Source: CAYMTN01 sp964393335
GTDB lineage: Bacteria; Chloroflexota; Anaerolineae; Aggregatilineales; Aggregatilineaceae
Direction: 5' to 3'
DNA: 25,825 bases
NCBI GenBank assembly: GCA_964393335.1
Contig: CAYMTN010000055.1
Coordinates: 1 to 25,825 of the forward strand
Both the position numbers and the translations under genes were made by a program. Below, one piece after another: positions 9,665 to 16,303 of the stretch. How positions within the stretch are numbered: the stretch's first letter is position 1; each line of letters begins with the position of its first letter. The notes under the pieces are model-generated. The model had not been told where the DNA came from and did not search any database. It saw nothing but the letters and a program-made list of their open reading frames with translations.

Positions 9665-9676
9665 GAACGGATGTAT
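9665..9676. promoter_or_regulatory. Second, weaker LexA-type half-matched box
   Basis: GAAC-GGAT-GTAT differs from GAAC-N4-GTTC at two positions (GTAT against GTTC). It begins 15 bases before the perfect box at 9680-9691, in the uvrA leader. It could be an accessory LexA site or chance. Confidence 0.3.
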
Positions 9677-9679
9677 TAG

Positions 9680-9691
9680 GAACGCCTGTTC
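9680..9691. promoter_or_regulatory. LexA-type SOS box at the uvrA start site
   Basis: GAAC-GCCT-GTTC is a perfect match to the GAAC-N4-GTTC palindrome recognised by Gram-positive-type LexA. It lies just downstream of the predicted -10 of the uvrA promoter, covering the expected transcription start. A repressor bound here would block initiation. uvrA is a classical SOS gene, which fits the assignment; the LexA of this organism is not visible, so the specificity is inferred. Confidence 0.6.
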
Positions 9692-9694
9692 TAT

Positions 9695-9723
9695 AGTGTA
9701 CCCGGCAGGCTGTAGCGTGTCAA
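9695..9723 (-). promoter_or_regulatory. uvrA promoter
   Basis: On the minus strand TTGACA (9723-9718) is followed by a 17-base spacer and TACACT (9700-9695). The -35 is perfect and the -10 matches 4 of 6. The predicted start is near 9688, giving a leader of about 100 bases before the uvrA ATG. Confidence 0.65.
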
Positions 9724-9874
9724 CAATTCACGGGCGATGATTCCCCACCCCACCGCCGCCAGGGCAATAGGAGAGTCTAACAAATCCCGGGCCGGGAAGC
9801 AATGGATTCTTTGTCAATTTTGATTGGATCGACTCATTCAAACGATGATCTGATCACAGAGATCACCGAGGCCG

Positions 9875-9993
9875 CAGAGAAAAAATACGAGAAAAAGCGT
9901 TTCTCTGTGTTTACCGTGTCCTCACTGGATCAACGGAGGTCGTGAGAGAAATTCGTAGGGGCGCTGCTTGCTGCGCCCAGGAACTCGTTTCTC
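9875..9993. repeat. Two palindromic motifs in the uvrA-cutA intergenic region
   Basis: The 656-base space 9586-10241 holds no convincing gene. CAGAGAAA (9875-9882) pairs with TTTCTCTG (9900-9907) inside an AGAG-rich stretch. At 9946-9993, GAGAAA and TTTCTC flank a core GTAGGGGCGC...GCGCCCAG (9955-9980) that matches the core of the 77-bp element at 12177-12253 in opposite orientation. The second motif is probably a degenerate member of that family. Confidence 0.55.
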
Positions 9994-10106
9994 GTGACTG
10001 CTGTAGATTCACGTCTGTGGTGAAAGAAGTTGGGACACTGTACGAATGAGCCAACCCTGTTGCGAATTCGACGCAAGAATTGGATAGAGAAAATGCGCCC
10101 CGGCGT

Positions 10107-10135
10107 TTATCACTTGCCGCCCACCATGCTATAAT
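10107..10135 (+). promoter_or_regulatory. Candidate promoter for cutA
   Basis: A perfect TATAAT (10130-10135) lies 17 bases after TTATCA (10107-10112, 4 of 6). It would give a leader of about 100 bases before the cutA ATG at 10242. A longer in-frame extension of cutA begins upstream of this promoter, which argues against that start. Confidence 0.5.
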
Positions 10136-10241
10136 CTCGCCAGGGGGGGAACCGGCAACCTATGCCGTCCATACGCTGCCAGGTGATGACCGCGCGGGGC
10201 AGCGTTGGATGCACCCGGTTTTTAGACGCACGGAGAAGACG

Positions 10242-10559
10242 ATGAATGATTATCTGGTCGTCCTGGTAACCGCCACGTCCGAGACGCAGGCGCGGCGTAT
10301 CGCCCGCAAGCTGCTGCAAAAGAGGCTGGCCGCCTGTGTCAACTTCGTGCCGGTCGACTCGATGTTCATCTGGCAGGGAGACGTCCAAGAGGAAGAAGAA
10401 GTGTTACTGATCATCAAGACGCGCTCCGATACGTTCGACTCGTTGATGAGCGCCATCAAACTCACCCACACTTACGACACACCTGAAATCATCGGCCTGC
10501 CGGTCGTGATCGGCTCGCCGGACTATTTGAAGTGGATCAACAATGAAGTCACCGGATAA
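10242..10559 (+). CDS. cutA: CutA1-type divalent-cation tolerance protein
   Basis: This is a 105-residue protein of the CutA family, small trimeric cytosolic proteins linked to divalent metal tolerance. The start MNDYLVVLVTA has GGAGAAG at normal distance; an in-frame extension of 54 codons upstream has no family similarity and overlaps the predicted promoter. The family pattern is complete: ATSETQARRIARKLLQKRLA, ACVNFVPVDSMFIWQGDVQE, EEEVLLIIKTR, then TYDTPEIIGLPVVIGSPDYL with W and the final strand. The canonical ACVN and E-E-x-x-L-x-I-K-T are present. The 3' end overlaps the start of the next gene by 17 bases, so the two are probably expressed together. The exact physiological role of CutA remains debated. 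Confidence 0.95.
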   Translation: MNDYLVVLVTATSETQARRIARKLLQKRLAACVNFVPVDSMFIWQGDVQEEEEVLLIIKTRSDTFDSLMSAIKLTHTYDTPEIIGLPVVIGSPDYLKWINNEVTG

Positions 10560-11427
10560 CCAGACAGCACGCCGCATGTTAATCTCGCTCGCGCACCCCG
10601 ACGACGAATCGTTTGGGATGGGCGGCGCTATCGTCCATTATGCCCGGCAGGGTGTCGCCATCACGCTGATCTGTTCGACGAATGGCGACGTCGGCACGGT
10701 CGATGCCGAGCACATGCAGGGTTACGAGTCTATTGCCGAGCTGCGGCTGCACGAACTGCGCTGCGCCGCCGAGACGCTCGGCATTCAAGACGTGATCACC
10801 TACGGCTACCGCGACAGCGGCATGATGGGCACGCCCGAAAACGAGCACCCCGATTGTTTGTGGCAGGCCGATGAAGACGCGGTCGTCGGGCGCATCGTGC
10901 ACGACATGCGCCGCACGCGGCCCCAGGTCGTGGTGACGTTCGATCCGTTTGGCGGTTACGGCCACCCGGACCACATCTACATGCACCGCGCCACGACACG
11001 CGCCTTCCACGCCGCCGGGGACCCGGATCAATACCCGGATCAACTGGCCGACGGGTTGGAAGTCTACCAGCCCGCCAAACTGTATTACACGGCGTTCCCG
11101 CGCCTGCCGCTGCGCATCATGTTGTGGCTGGCCCGGCTGCGCGGCGAAGACCCGCGCCACATGGGCCGTAACAATGACCTGGACCTGCAAGCGGCGCTCG
11201 ACCACACGCTGCCCACCCACGCCCGGATCGAGGTCGGGCGTTACCAGCATGCCTGGGACGCTGCCGCCGGGTGCCATGCCAGCCAGCAGAATCCGCGTCA
11301 GACGGACAGCCTGTTTGACCGGCTGCGCCGCGTCGTCTTCCGCCACCAGGATTTCACGCGTGCCTGGCCGGAACCCAACGGGCGCGAACCCACCGAGCAC
11401 GATCTGTTCGAAGGTGTCCGCGAGTAA
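10543..11427 (+). CDS. PIG-L/LmbE family deacetylase
   Basis: This 294-residue protein belongs to the zinc-dependent PIG-L/LmbE (MshB/Mca-like) family, which removes acetyl or amide groups from N-acetylglucosaminyl compounds such as thiol or glycolipid precursors. The zinc signature AHPDDES is at 17-23 (His18, Asp20/Asp21), and the second metal motif GGYGHPDH is at 137-144 (His144). A Rossmann-like core is visible in VAITLICSTNGDVGT, ELRLHELRCAAETLGI and PQVVVTFDP. The length is typical of the MshB/Mca group. The start MKSPDN overlaps cutA; an alternative at Met12 (10576) would begin just before the first strand but has no ribosome binding site. The substrate is not determinable here, and no mycothiol or bacillithiol genes are adjacent. 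Confidence 0.92.
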   Translation: MKSPDNQTARRMLISLAHPDDESFGMGGAIVHYARQGVAITLICSTNGDVGTVDAEHMQGYESIAELRLHELRCAAETLGIQDVITYGYRDSGMMGTPENEHPDCLWQADEDAVVGRIVHDMRRTRPQVVVTFDPFGGYGHPDHIYMHRATTRAFHAAGDPDQYPDQLADGLEVYQPAKLYYTAFPRLPLRIMLWLARLRGEDPRHMGRNNDLDLQAALDHTLPTHARIEVGRYQHAWDAAAGCHASQQNPRQTDSLFDRLRRVVFRHQDFTRAWPEPNGREPTEHDLFEGVRE

Positions 11428-11539
11428 CGCGCCGCGCGGGCAAAAAATGGGCTGCCTTGAGCGGCTGTCCGCCCCTGCATACAAACCCTAATCGCGGTAT
11501 TATTAGGCTGCGTCCGTTCTCACGAGACAAGGCAGATCA

Positions 11540-12106
11540 ATGGCGTATGCGCTCACTTCCGAACAGGTAGACCAGATCGTCAACAACACCATGCTGGTCT
11601 TGATGGTGCGCCCCGACTTGATGAGTGAATGGCGCACCAACCTGAAAAATCTCCTGCAACAAACGCAGCAGTACGAGATGGACGACGAAGCGATTTTCGT
11701 CGCGGCGGTGCTGACGGCGCTGCACAAGCCAGCGGATACGCTGCCGACCGGTACGATCTACGATTACGCCTGGCAGTCGATTGTGGTTGGGCTGCAAACC
11801 GGCGTCGCGCGGCCTGCTGCCAGCGAAACCGAAAGCCTGTCACTCGACCGCCTGTTGAACTCGGTGGCCGAAGCGCTGATCACGGTCATGACCGAGTACC
11901 CGGAGCAAAAAGACGCGGTGGTCAGCGAGCTGCACGAGATGCGCACGGCTGCCGCCGACGCGAAGATCGACGAATTGATCGCCTGGATTGACGATGCACT
12001 GGCCCTGCTGCAAGGCACGCCTGCCGCTGGCCTGGGGCAGCAGCACCAGGGTGTCTACGCGACGTATTGGGAGGCGGTCATCCAGAACATCGAAGAGCGG
12101 TCGTAG
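11540..12106 (+). CDS. Helical protein of unknown function
   Basis: This 188-residue protein appears entirely alpha-helical and soluble, without a signal peptide. It has many acidic residues and repeating helices, for example SEQVDQIVNNTMLVLMVRPD, LMSEWRTNLKNLLQQTQQYE, DDEAIFVAAVLTALHKPADT, a middle segment with a Trp, and DELIAWIDDALALLQGTPAA. The last residues after Gly-Leu-Gly-Gln-Gln form a short tail with YWEAVIQNIEERS. AAGGCAG precedes the ATG at normal distance. I do not recognise the family. It is isolated: it is 112 bases from the deacetylase and about 200 bases from the next gene, with a miniature inverted-repeat element between. Confidence 0.75.
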   Translation: MAYALTSEQVDQIVNNTMLVLMVRPDLMSEWRTNLKNLLQQTQQYEMDDEAIFVAAVLTALHKPADTLPTGTIYDYAWQSIVVGLQTGVARPAASETESLSLDRLLNSVAEALITVMTEYPEQKDAVVSELHEMRTAAADAKIDELIAWIDDALALLQGTPAAGLGQQHQGVYATYWEAVIQNIEERS

Positions 12107-12176
12107 CGGCTGCCGCCTGCGCATTCCACAGGCCCCCGCTACGCGCCTTTGGCTGTACGCTGATCGCTCTAACAGC

Positions 12177-12253
12177 CTATCCGTAAATTGCTGGGCGCAG
12201 GCGAACCTGCGGTTCGTCAGCAGCGCCCCTACCCAAACGAATTTACGGATAGA
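12177..12253. mobile_element. 77-bp MITE-like element with 13-bp perfect terminal inverted repeats
   Basis: CTATCCGTAAATT (12177-12189) and AATTTACGGATAG (12241-12253) are exact reverse complements. Between them CTGGGCGCAG...CAGCGCCCCTAC carries a second imperfect dyad. It lies between two genes and codes for nothing. The core matches 9955-9980 in opposite orientation. No clear target-site duplication is visible. Confidence 0.7.
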
Positions 12254-12313
12254 TATTAAGCTGATTGCTGACTGCTGTAAGCTGATCGCTATTTTTCAAG
12301 GAGAACACACGCG

Positions 12314-13363
12314 ATGCGTAAATTTCTTTCTGTGGTGATCGGGATCGTGCTGCTGGCCGCCGCGGCCCTCACGTTGTGGATCGCACGCGGCCCGCAAGCC
12401 ACCACCGCGATCACAACCGGCGGGATGCTGTTCAGCCAGGCGGAAGTCGCCGCCGCCAGCGCGGGCGGCCAGCCCAACCTCGGTACGGTGGTCGATACCG
12501 GGGCCGGGGGCGGTCCGTCCGTCATCCCGATGGAGGCCGAACTCAGCGGGGCGGCGCTGTCCGACATCAGCGCGGGCGAGATGGGGGCCGCGCCGGAAAC
12601 TATCGCCAGCACCGGCACTGCCGCCGGGGTGCCGCTCACGACCGATATCGTGCTCAGCGCCGACTCAGCCGTCGCCGTCGCGCCGGTTGGCGGCGGGGGA
12701 GGTGGTGCCAGCGGCGGTGATGCCAGCGGCCAGGGTGGGATGGCCGGTGGCACGACCGGCTACGAGCAGCGCGTGGTCGAGCTGGAATGGCCGGACAACC
12801 TCGCGGTTGGGCGCGGCGGCTCGCTGCGCGTCAAGCTGAAGATGCTGGCAGGCGGCGCATTGCAGCCGGTGGCCGAGATCGCCAACAACGAAGTGCTGGC
12901 GACACCGATTTTGCTCACCGACCGCTACGATACGCATGACGCCCTGGTGACGGCCACCATCTCTGCGCCCAATTTTTCGGTGCAGTCGATTACCAACAAC
13001 GTGCAGACGCTCCAGCGCGGCGGCGAAGCCGAATGGCGTTGGACGATCAAATCCAACAGCGCGCAGACCTCCGTGATCTCAATCGGCCTCAGCATCACGT
13101 GGACGCCGAAACCCGGCCAGCCGCCCGGCCCGACCAACGTGCCGATCTGGGGCCAGACGGTGCAGGTCGAGGTGAATTACGTGTTCGGGTCCATTACGGT
13201 GCCGCAGGCCAGCCTCGCGGGGACCGCGCTCGCCGTGCTCGGCTTCGTCGCGGAAGTCCCGCTGTTGGGGAAAATTCTGGACGTATTTTGGGGATCCCTC
13301 TTTGGCGGCAACCGCCGCCGGCGCGCACGTGACGACCGGCGCAACCGCCGCACGCGCCGCTAG
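12314..13363 (+). CDS. Membrane-anchored protein with Gly/Ala-rich linker and a beta domain
   Basis: This 349-residue protein begins with a hydrophobic segment (MRKFLSVVIGIVLLAAAALT) that could be a signal peptide or anchor. A long low-complexity Ala/Gly-rich region follows (about 27-150, including a run of six Gly). A beta-rich domain then starts at VVELEWPDNLAVGRGGSLRV and includes VTATISAPNFSVQSITNNVQ and EAEWRWTIKSNSAQTSVISI. The pattern P-x-x-L-x-V-G-x-x-G, F-x-V-x-x-I, E-W-x-W-x-I resembles an immunoglobulin-like module seen in some multidomain bacterial signalling proteins; this is a weak resemblance. After it comes a hydrophobic segment (LAGTALAVLGFVAEVPLLGK) and a strongly basic tail with at least nine Arg. 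If the tail stays inside, the beta domain would lie outside between two membrane anchors. AAGGAG precedes the start. Family not recognised. Confidence 0.75.
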   Translation: MRKFLSVVIGIVLLAAAALTLWIARGPQATTAITTGGMLFSQAEVAAASAGGQPNLGTVVDTGAGGGPSVIPMEAELSGAALSDISAGEMGAAPETIASTGTAAGVPLTTDIVLSADSAVAVAPVGGGGGGASGGDASGQGGMAGGTTGYEQRVVELEWPDNLAVGRGGSLRVKLKMLAGGALQPVAEIANNEVLATPILLTDRYDTHDALVTATISAPNFSVQSITNNVQTLQRGGEAEWRWTIKSNSAQTSVISIGLSITWTPKPGQPPGPTNVPIWGQTVQVEVNYVFGSITVPQASLAGTALAVLGFVAEVPLLGKILDVFWGSLFGGNRRRRARDDRRNRRTRR

Positions 13364-13389
13364 GGCATCACCCGCACAACGACCATCGC

Positions 13390-13418
13390 ACGCCGGGGAC
13401 TGATCCCCGGCGTGTTTT
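13390..13418. terminator. Intrinsic terminator between convergent genes
   Basis: ACGCCGGGGA (13390-13399), loop CTGA, and TCCCCGGCGT (13404-13413) make a perfect 10-bp stem, followed by GTTTT. It ends the transcript of the 12314-13363 gene and may also receive the histidine kinase transcript from the other side. Confidence 0.8.
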
Positions 13419-13465
13419 GCGGACCCGCACCCTACTGCGGACCCGCACCCTACTGCGGACCCGCG
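13418..13465. repeat. 18-bp tandem repeat, about 2.7 copies
   Basis: The unit TGCGGACCCGCACCCTAC occurs at 13418-13435 and 13436-13453, then partially from 13454. It is non-coding, just downstream of the histidine kinase stop codon. An 18-bp tandem repeat with a similar core is found at the 5' end of the same gene. Confidence 0.8.
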
Positions 13466-13490
13466 CCTTGACGCGAACCCCACGCCCGGA

Positions 13491-15974
13491 TCACCGGTCG
13501 GCGGCGGGCAGCGTAAAGCCGAATGTGCTGCCCTGCCCCGGTGCGCTCTGCACGTCCACCGTGCCGCCCAGCTTTTCGATGATGCGCAGCACAATTGACA
13601 GCCCCAACCCGTGCCCCTGCGCGCGCAGGTCGTCCAGCCGCGTGAACTCGGTGAACAGCCGCTTCTGGTCCTCCTGAGTGATGCCGGGGCCGTTGTCCCG
13701 CACCCAGAAGCGCACCATGCCATCCTCCGGCGGATCGGCGCCGATCTCGATTTGCAGCGGATCGCCGCCGTATTTGACCGCGTTGCTCAGGTAATTCGCC
13801 CACACCTCTTCGACCCAGGGCGCATAACCGCGCGCCAGCGGCCAGCCCGCCAGGGGCAGGATCACGCGGGCATCGCGCTCTTTGATCATGTACCCCAAAC
13901 GGCCCAGCGCGCTGGTGACGATCAACGCCATGTCCAGCGGGCGCATGTGGACCTCGTCCAGTTCACGCACGCTGGCAAGCAGCATCAACTCATCGATGAT
14001 GCGGCTCATCTTGTGGGTATCGTGCTCGATGATCCACAGAAATTCGCGGATTTCGTTTTCTGACAGCGTGCGGAATTCGTCGGTCAGCATTTCGGTATAA
14101 CCTATGATCGCGGTCAGTGGCGTTTTCAGGTCGTGCGCCACCGTGCGGCCAAAGGCGTTCAGCTCGACGATCAGGTGTTCGCGCTCGGCTTCTGCGCGTT
14201 TGCGTTCCGTTATATCCCGCACGACGGACACCACTTCGTCGGCGTCACTGGCGACAATGCGCGATTCATACTCCCGGTCGCCATCGACCGTCGGCAGGCC
14301 GTATTCTACGATCTGCATCGCGCCCGTGTCCAGCGCACGGCGGATGTGTTCCAGCGTGAGGTCGGCTTCGGCCCTGGGCAGAATATCATGTAGGTTTTTG
14401 CCAGCGTAGTTCTCCCCATTATCTGCCGCCGCCAGCGGCATGGATACGTTCGTCACACCGCGAACGTCCAAAAAAACGCCGTCCCGGTTGGCGCGGTACA
14501 TCAGGTCAGGCAGCGCGGACAGGATCGCATCGCTGCGCGCTTCGGCCTGGCGCAGCGCGGTTTCCGCCGCCTTCTGGAGCGAGATGTCCCGCATCGACAC
14601 GATCACTTTTGAGAGCGAATCTTCGTAGCCGGACACCACCGACCACGTCAGCAGAATATAAAACTCCTCGCCGCCGACTGTCAGGCCGACGCCCTCCCCG
14701 CTAAACGACAGTTTGCCTTCGGCGACGGCGATCAACTGCTCGTGCATCAACGCGATGGCGTCGGGCGGTTGGTCGCGCTTCAAGTTGTCCAGCACAGCGC
14801 GTTTATCGATGGCCCGCGTCATCCGCAGTGTGGCGCGATTCACGTCGAGCACCTTCACCAGCGCTATGCAGCGCGCGACGTCGTCGGGATGTGCGTCAAA
14901 ATAGGCGCGAAAATCGCGGATGCCCTGCCCCCGCAGCTCGTCCAGGCGTGCCTTGACCGCCGAAAAATCCTCCTCCCACAACCCCACCGGGGATTCTTCG
15001 AACAGGCTGCGGTAGCGTTCCTCGCTGCGCAGCAGCGCGACCTCGACGCGTTTCCACTCGGTCAGGTCGTGCACAAACGCCAAAAACGCAGGTCGCCCGT
15101 CATATTCCGTGCTGCCAACCGTGACCTCGACCTCAAACAGGTGCCCATCGCTGTGCTGCAAGCTTGTTTCGTACTGGGTAGGCTCCGGCTGGCCTTCCAC
15201 GCGGCGGCGGTGCATCCCCAGCAACCGCTCCCGGAATTCGGGGGCTACCACCTGCTCGAACGACTGCCCTTCGATCTGCTCGACGGAATAACCGAGCAGG
15301 CTCGTCAGGCGGGGGTTGCAGTATTTCACCACTTCGTCTTGAATGATCAGAATCCCGTCACTGGCATGTTCGACCACGTTCCGGTAGTTTTTTTCGCTGG
15401 TTTGCAGGGCTTCTTCCAACCGCTTGCGCCACGTAATGTCGGTGACCACGCCCAACTGGGCGACCAGCGTGCCCTCGTCGCCGTAGACGGGCTGAATACG
15501 CACCCAGACCCAACCGGGGCTGCCATCCACCCGCACAAACGGGTATTCCCCCTCGAAGACACCGCCCAGGTCCGGGGGCCTGCCCGACTCGCCGCCCGGC
15601 TGCAGGTCTGCCAGGTTCAGCACCGACCGCCACGAGGCCGGATCGGCGTACAGACTGGCCGGGCTGTGCCCGGTGAGCGTTTCGTAGTAGGGACTCACGT
15701 AGTAGACACGGCTGTGATCGGGTGCGGCCAGCCAAAAAACGGCCTGCAATCCTTCTGCCAGCCGTCGAAAAAGAACGTCACCTTTCAGTGGCATATCCGG
15801 CGAACCGGGGTCCGGCTGTGGGTCGCGTTCAGACTGCGGGCCGCGTTCAGACTGCGGGCCGCGTGTGGCCTGCCTGGGCAGCCAGCGCAACCCCGGATTC
15901 GCCCGGCGCAGCCAGGCCAGGTACGCGCCCAGCACGGCCAGCACTCCCACGCCGATCACAACCTGCAATGCCAC
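13491..15974 (-). CDS. Multi-PAS sensor histidine kinase
   Basis: This 827-residue protein starts at GTG (15974); GAGGT lies 5 bases upstream and overlaps the stop of the previous gene. Residues about 4-22 form one membrane helix. A repeated linker (GPQSER twice, about 39-50) leads into a PAS domain at about 65-185 with a PAC end at VVTDITWRKRLEEA. A second PAS covers about 195-310 (EHASDGILIIQDEVVKYCNP...GYSVEQIEG). A PAS-like segment follows at about 320-465 (ESPVGLWEEDF), and a fourth is at about 480-595 (ending RDITERKRAE). The HisKA phospho-acceptor is His615 in TVAHDLKTPLTAIIGYTEML. The HATPase has the N-box WANYLSNAVKYGG, G1 VRDNGPGI and G2 GHGLGLSIVLRIIEKLGG. It should autophosphorylate in response to an unknown cytosolic or membrane cue. 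No response regulator is adjacent, so it is an orphan kinase here. Confidence 0.95.
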   Translation of the reverse strand: MALQVVIGVGVLAVLGAYLAWLRRANPGLRWLPRQATRGPQSERGPQSERDPQPDPGSPDMPLKGDVLFRRLAEGLQAVFWLAAPDHSRVYYVSPYYETLTGHSPASLYADPASWRSVLNLADLQPGGESGRPPDLGGVFEGEYPFVRVDGSPGWVWVRIQPVYGDEGTLVAQLGVVTDITWRKRLEEALQTSEKNYRNVVEHASDGILIIQDEVVKYCNPRLTSLLGYSVEQIEGQSFEQVVAPEFRERLLGMHRRRVEGQPEPTQYETSLQHSDGHLFEVEVTVGSTEYDGRPAFLAFVHDLTEWKRVEVALLRSEERYRSLFEESPVGLWEEDFSAVKARLDELRGQGIRDFRAYFDAHPDDVARCIALVKVLDVNRATLRMTRAIDKRAVLDNLKRDQPPDAIALMHEQLIAVAEGKLSFSGEGVGLTVGGEEFYILLTWSVVSGYEDSLSKVIVSMRDISLQKAAETALRQAEARSDAILSALPDLMYRANRDGVFLDVRGVTNVSMPLAAADNGENYAGKNLHDILPRAEADLTLEHIRRALDTGAMQIVEYGLPTVDGDREYESRIVASDADEVVSVVRDITERKRAEAEREHLIVELNAFGRTVAHDLKTPLTAIIGYTEMLTDEFRTLSENEIREFLWIIEHDTHKMSRIIDELMLLASVRELDEVHMRPLDMALIVTSALGRLGYMIKERDARVILPLAGWPLARGYAPWVEEVWANYLSNAVKYGGDPLQIEIGADPPEDGMVRFWVRDNGPGITQEDQKRLFTEFTRLDDLRAQGHGLGLSIVLRIIEKLGGTVDVQSAPGQGSTFGFTLPAADR
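15824..15859. repeat. 18-bp tandem repeat inside the histidine kinase gene
   Basis: The unit CGCGTTCAGACTGCGGGC occurs twice in full (15824-15841 and 15842-15859) with a further partial copy. It encodes the repeated GPQSER linker of the kinase. Variation in copy number here would lengthen or shorten the linker in frame. Confidence 0.85.
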
Positions 15975-15982
15975 GTGTCACC

Positions 15983-16249
15983 TCATTGATCGTTCGATGG
16001 CGTCTCAAACGGTCGCTTGAAAAAAATACGGAAGCCGCTGCTGTCGTGCATAAACGACCCCGACGTGGTGACCATTTCCCATCCTTCCAGCCCTAGACGG
16101 GCGATAGCCGTCTCCCGGTTGGTGATGCTGACTTCTTCGCTGGGTTCACCCGCGCGATAAAACAGGATATACTGGCGGTGCATCACACCTTGCGCGATCT
16201 CCTGGCGCAGCTCGCAGTATTCCCATAACTGTGGTTGGTGCTGAGACAC
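15983..16249 (-). CDS. DUF4177-like small protein
   Basis: This 88-residue soluble protein has the layout of DUF4177-type small proteins: PQLWEYCELR, a strand with YILFYRAG, a helix TAIARLGLEGWEMVTTSG, and a final strand FRIFFKRP. The W-E-Y near the start, the L-G-x-E-G-W-E-(M/L)-V in the middle and the F-K-R-P at the end are the recognisable signatures. The stop codon is followed directly by the ribosome binding site and GTG start of the histidine kinase (8 bases between genes), so the two form a coupled operon. It is divergently arranged with the HEAT-like gene at 16304, with about 54 bases between the starts. The function of the family is not known; a regulatory link to the kinase is only suggested by the coupling. 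Confidence 0.8.
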   Translation of the reverse strand: MSQHQPQLWEYCELRQEIAQGVMHRQYILFYRAGEPSEEVSITNRETAIARLGLEGWEMVTTSGSFMHDSSGFRIFFKRPFETPSNDQ

Positions 16250-16303
16250 AACAGGCTCCTGCCATGTAAGTCGACTCTGTATTTAGTATTAGGATTTTAC
16301 CGT

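Noticed and set aside
10080..10241. N-terminal extension of cutA by 54 codons
   Set aside because: It begins upstream of a TATAAT promoter candidate and has no similarity to CutA, whereas the internal Met has a good ribosome binding site and matches the family start.
13418..13465. Tandem repeat considered as a CRISPR fragment
   Set aside because: The units are directly adjacent, 18 bases long and without spacers, and no cas gene is present.
14742..15989. 415-codon plus-strand frame opposite the histidine kinase
   Set aside because: It is an antisense shadow. The minus-strand kinase carries full HisKA and HATPase motifs, and the opposite frame has none.
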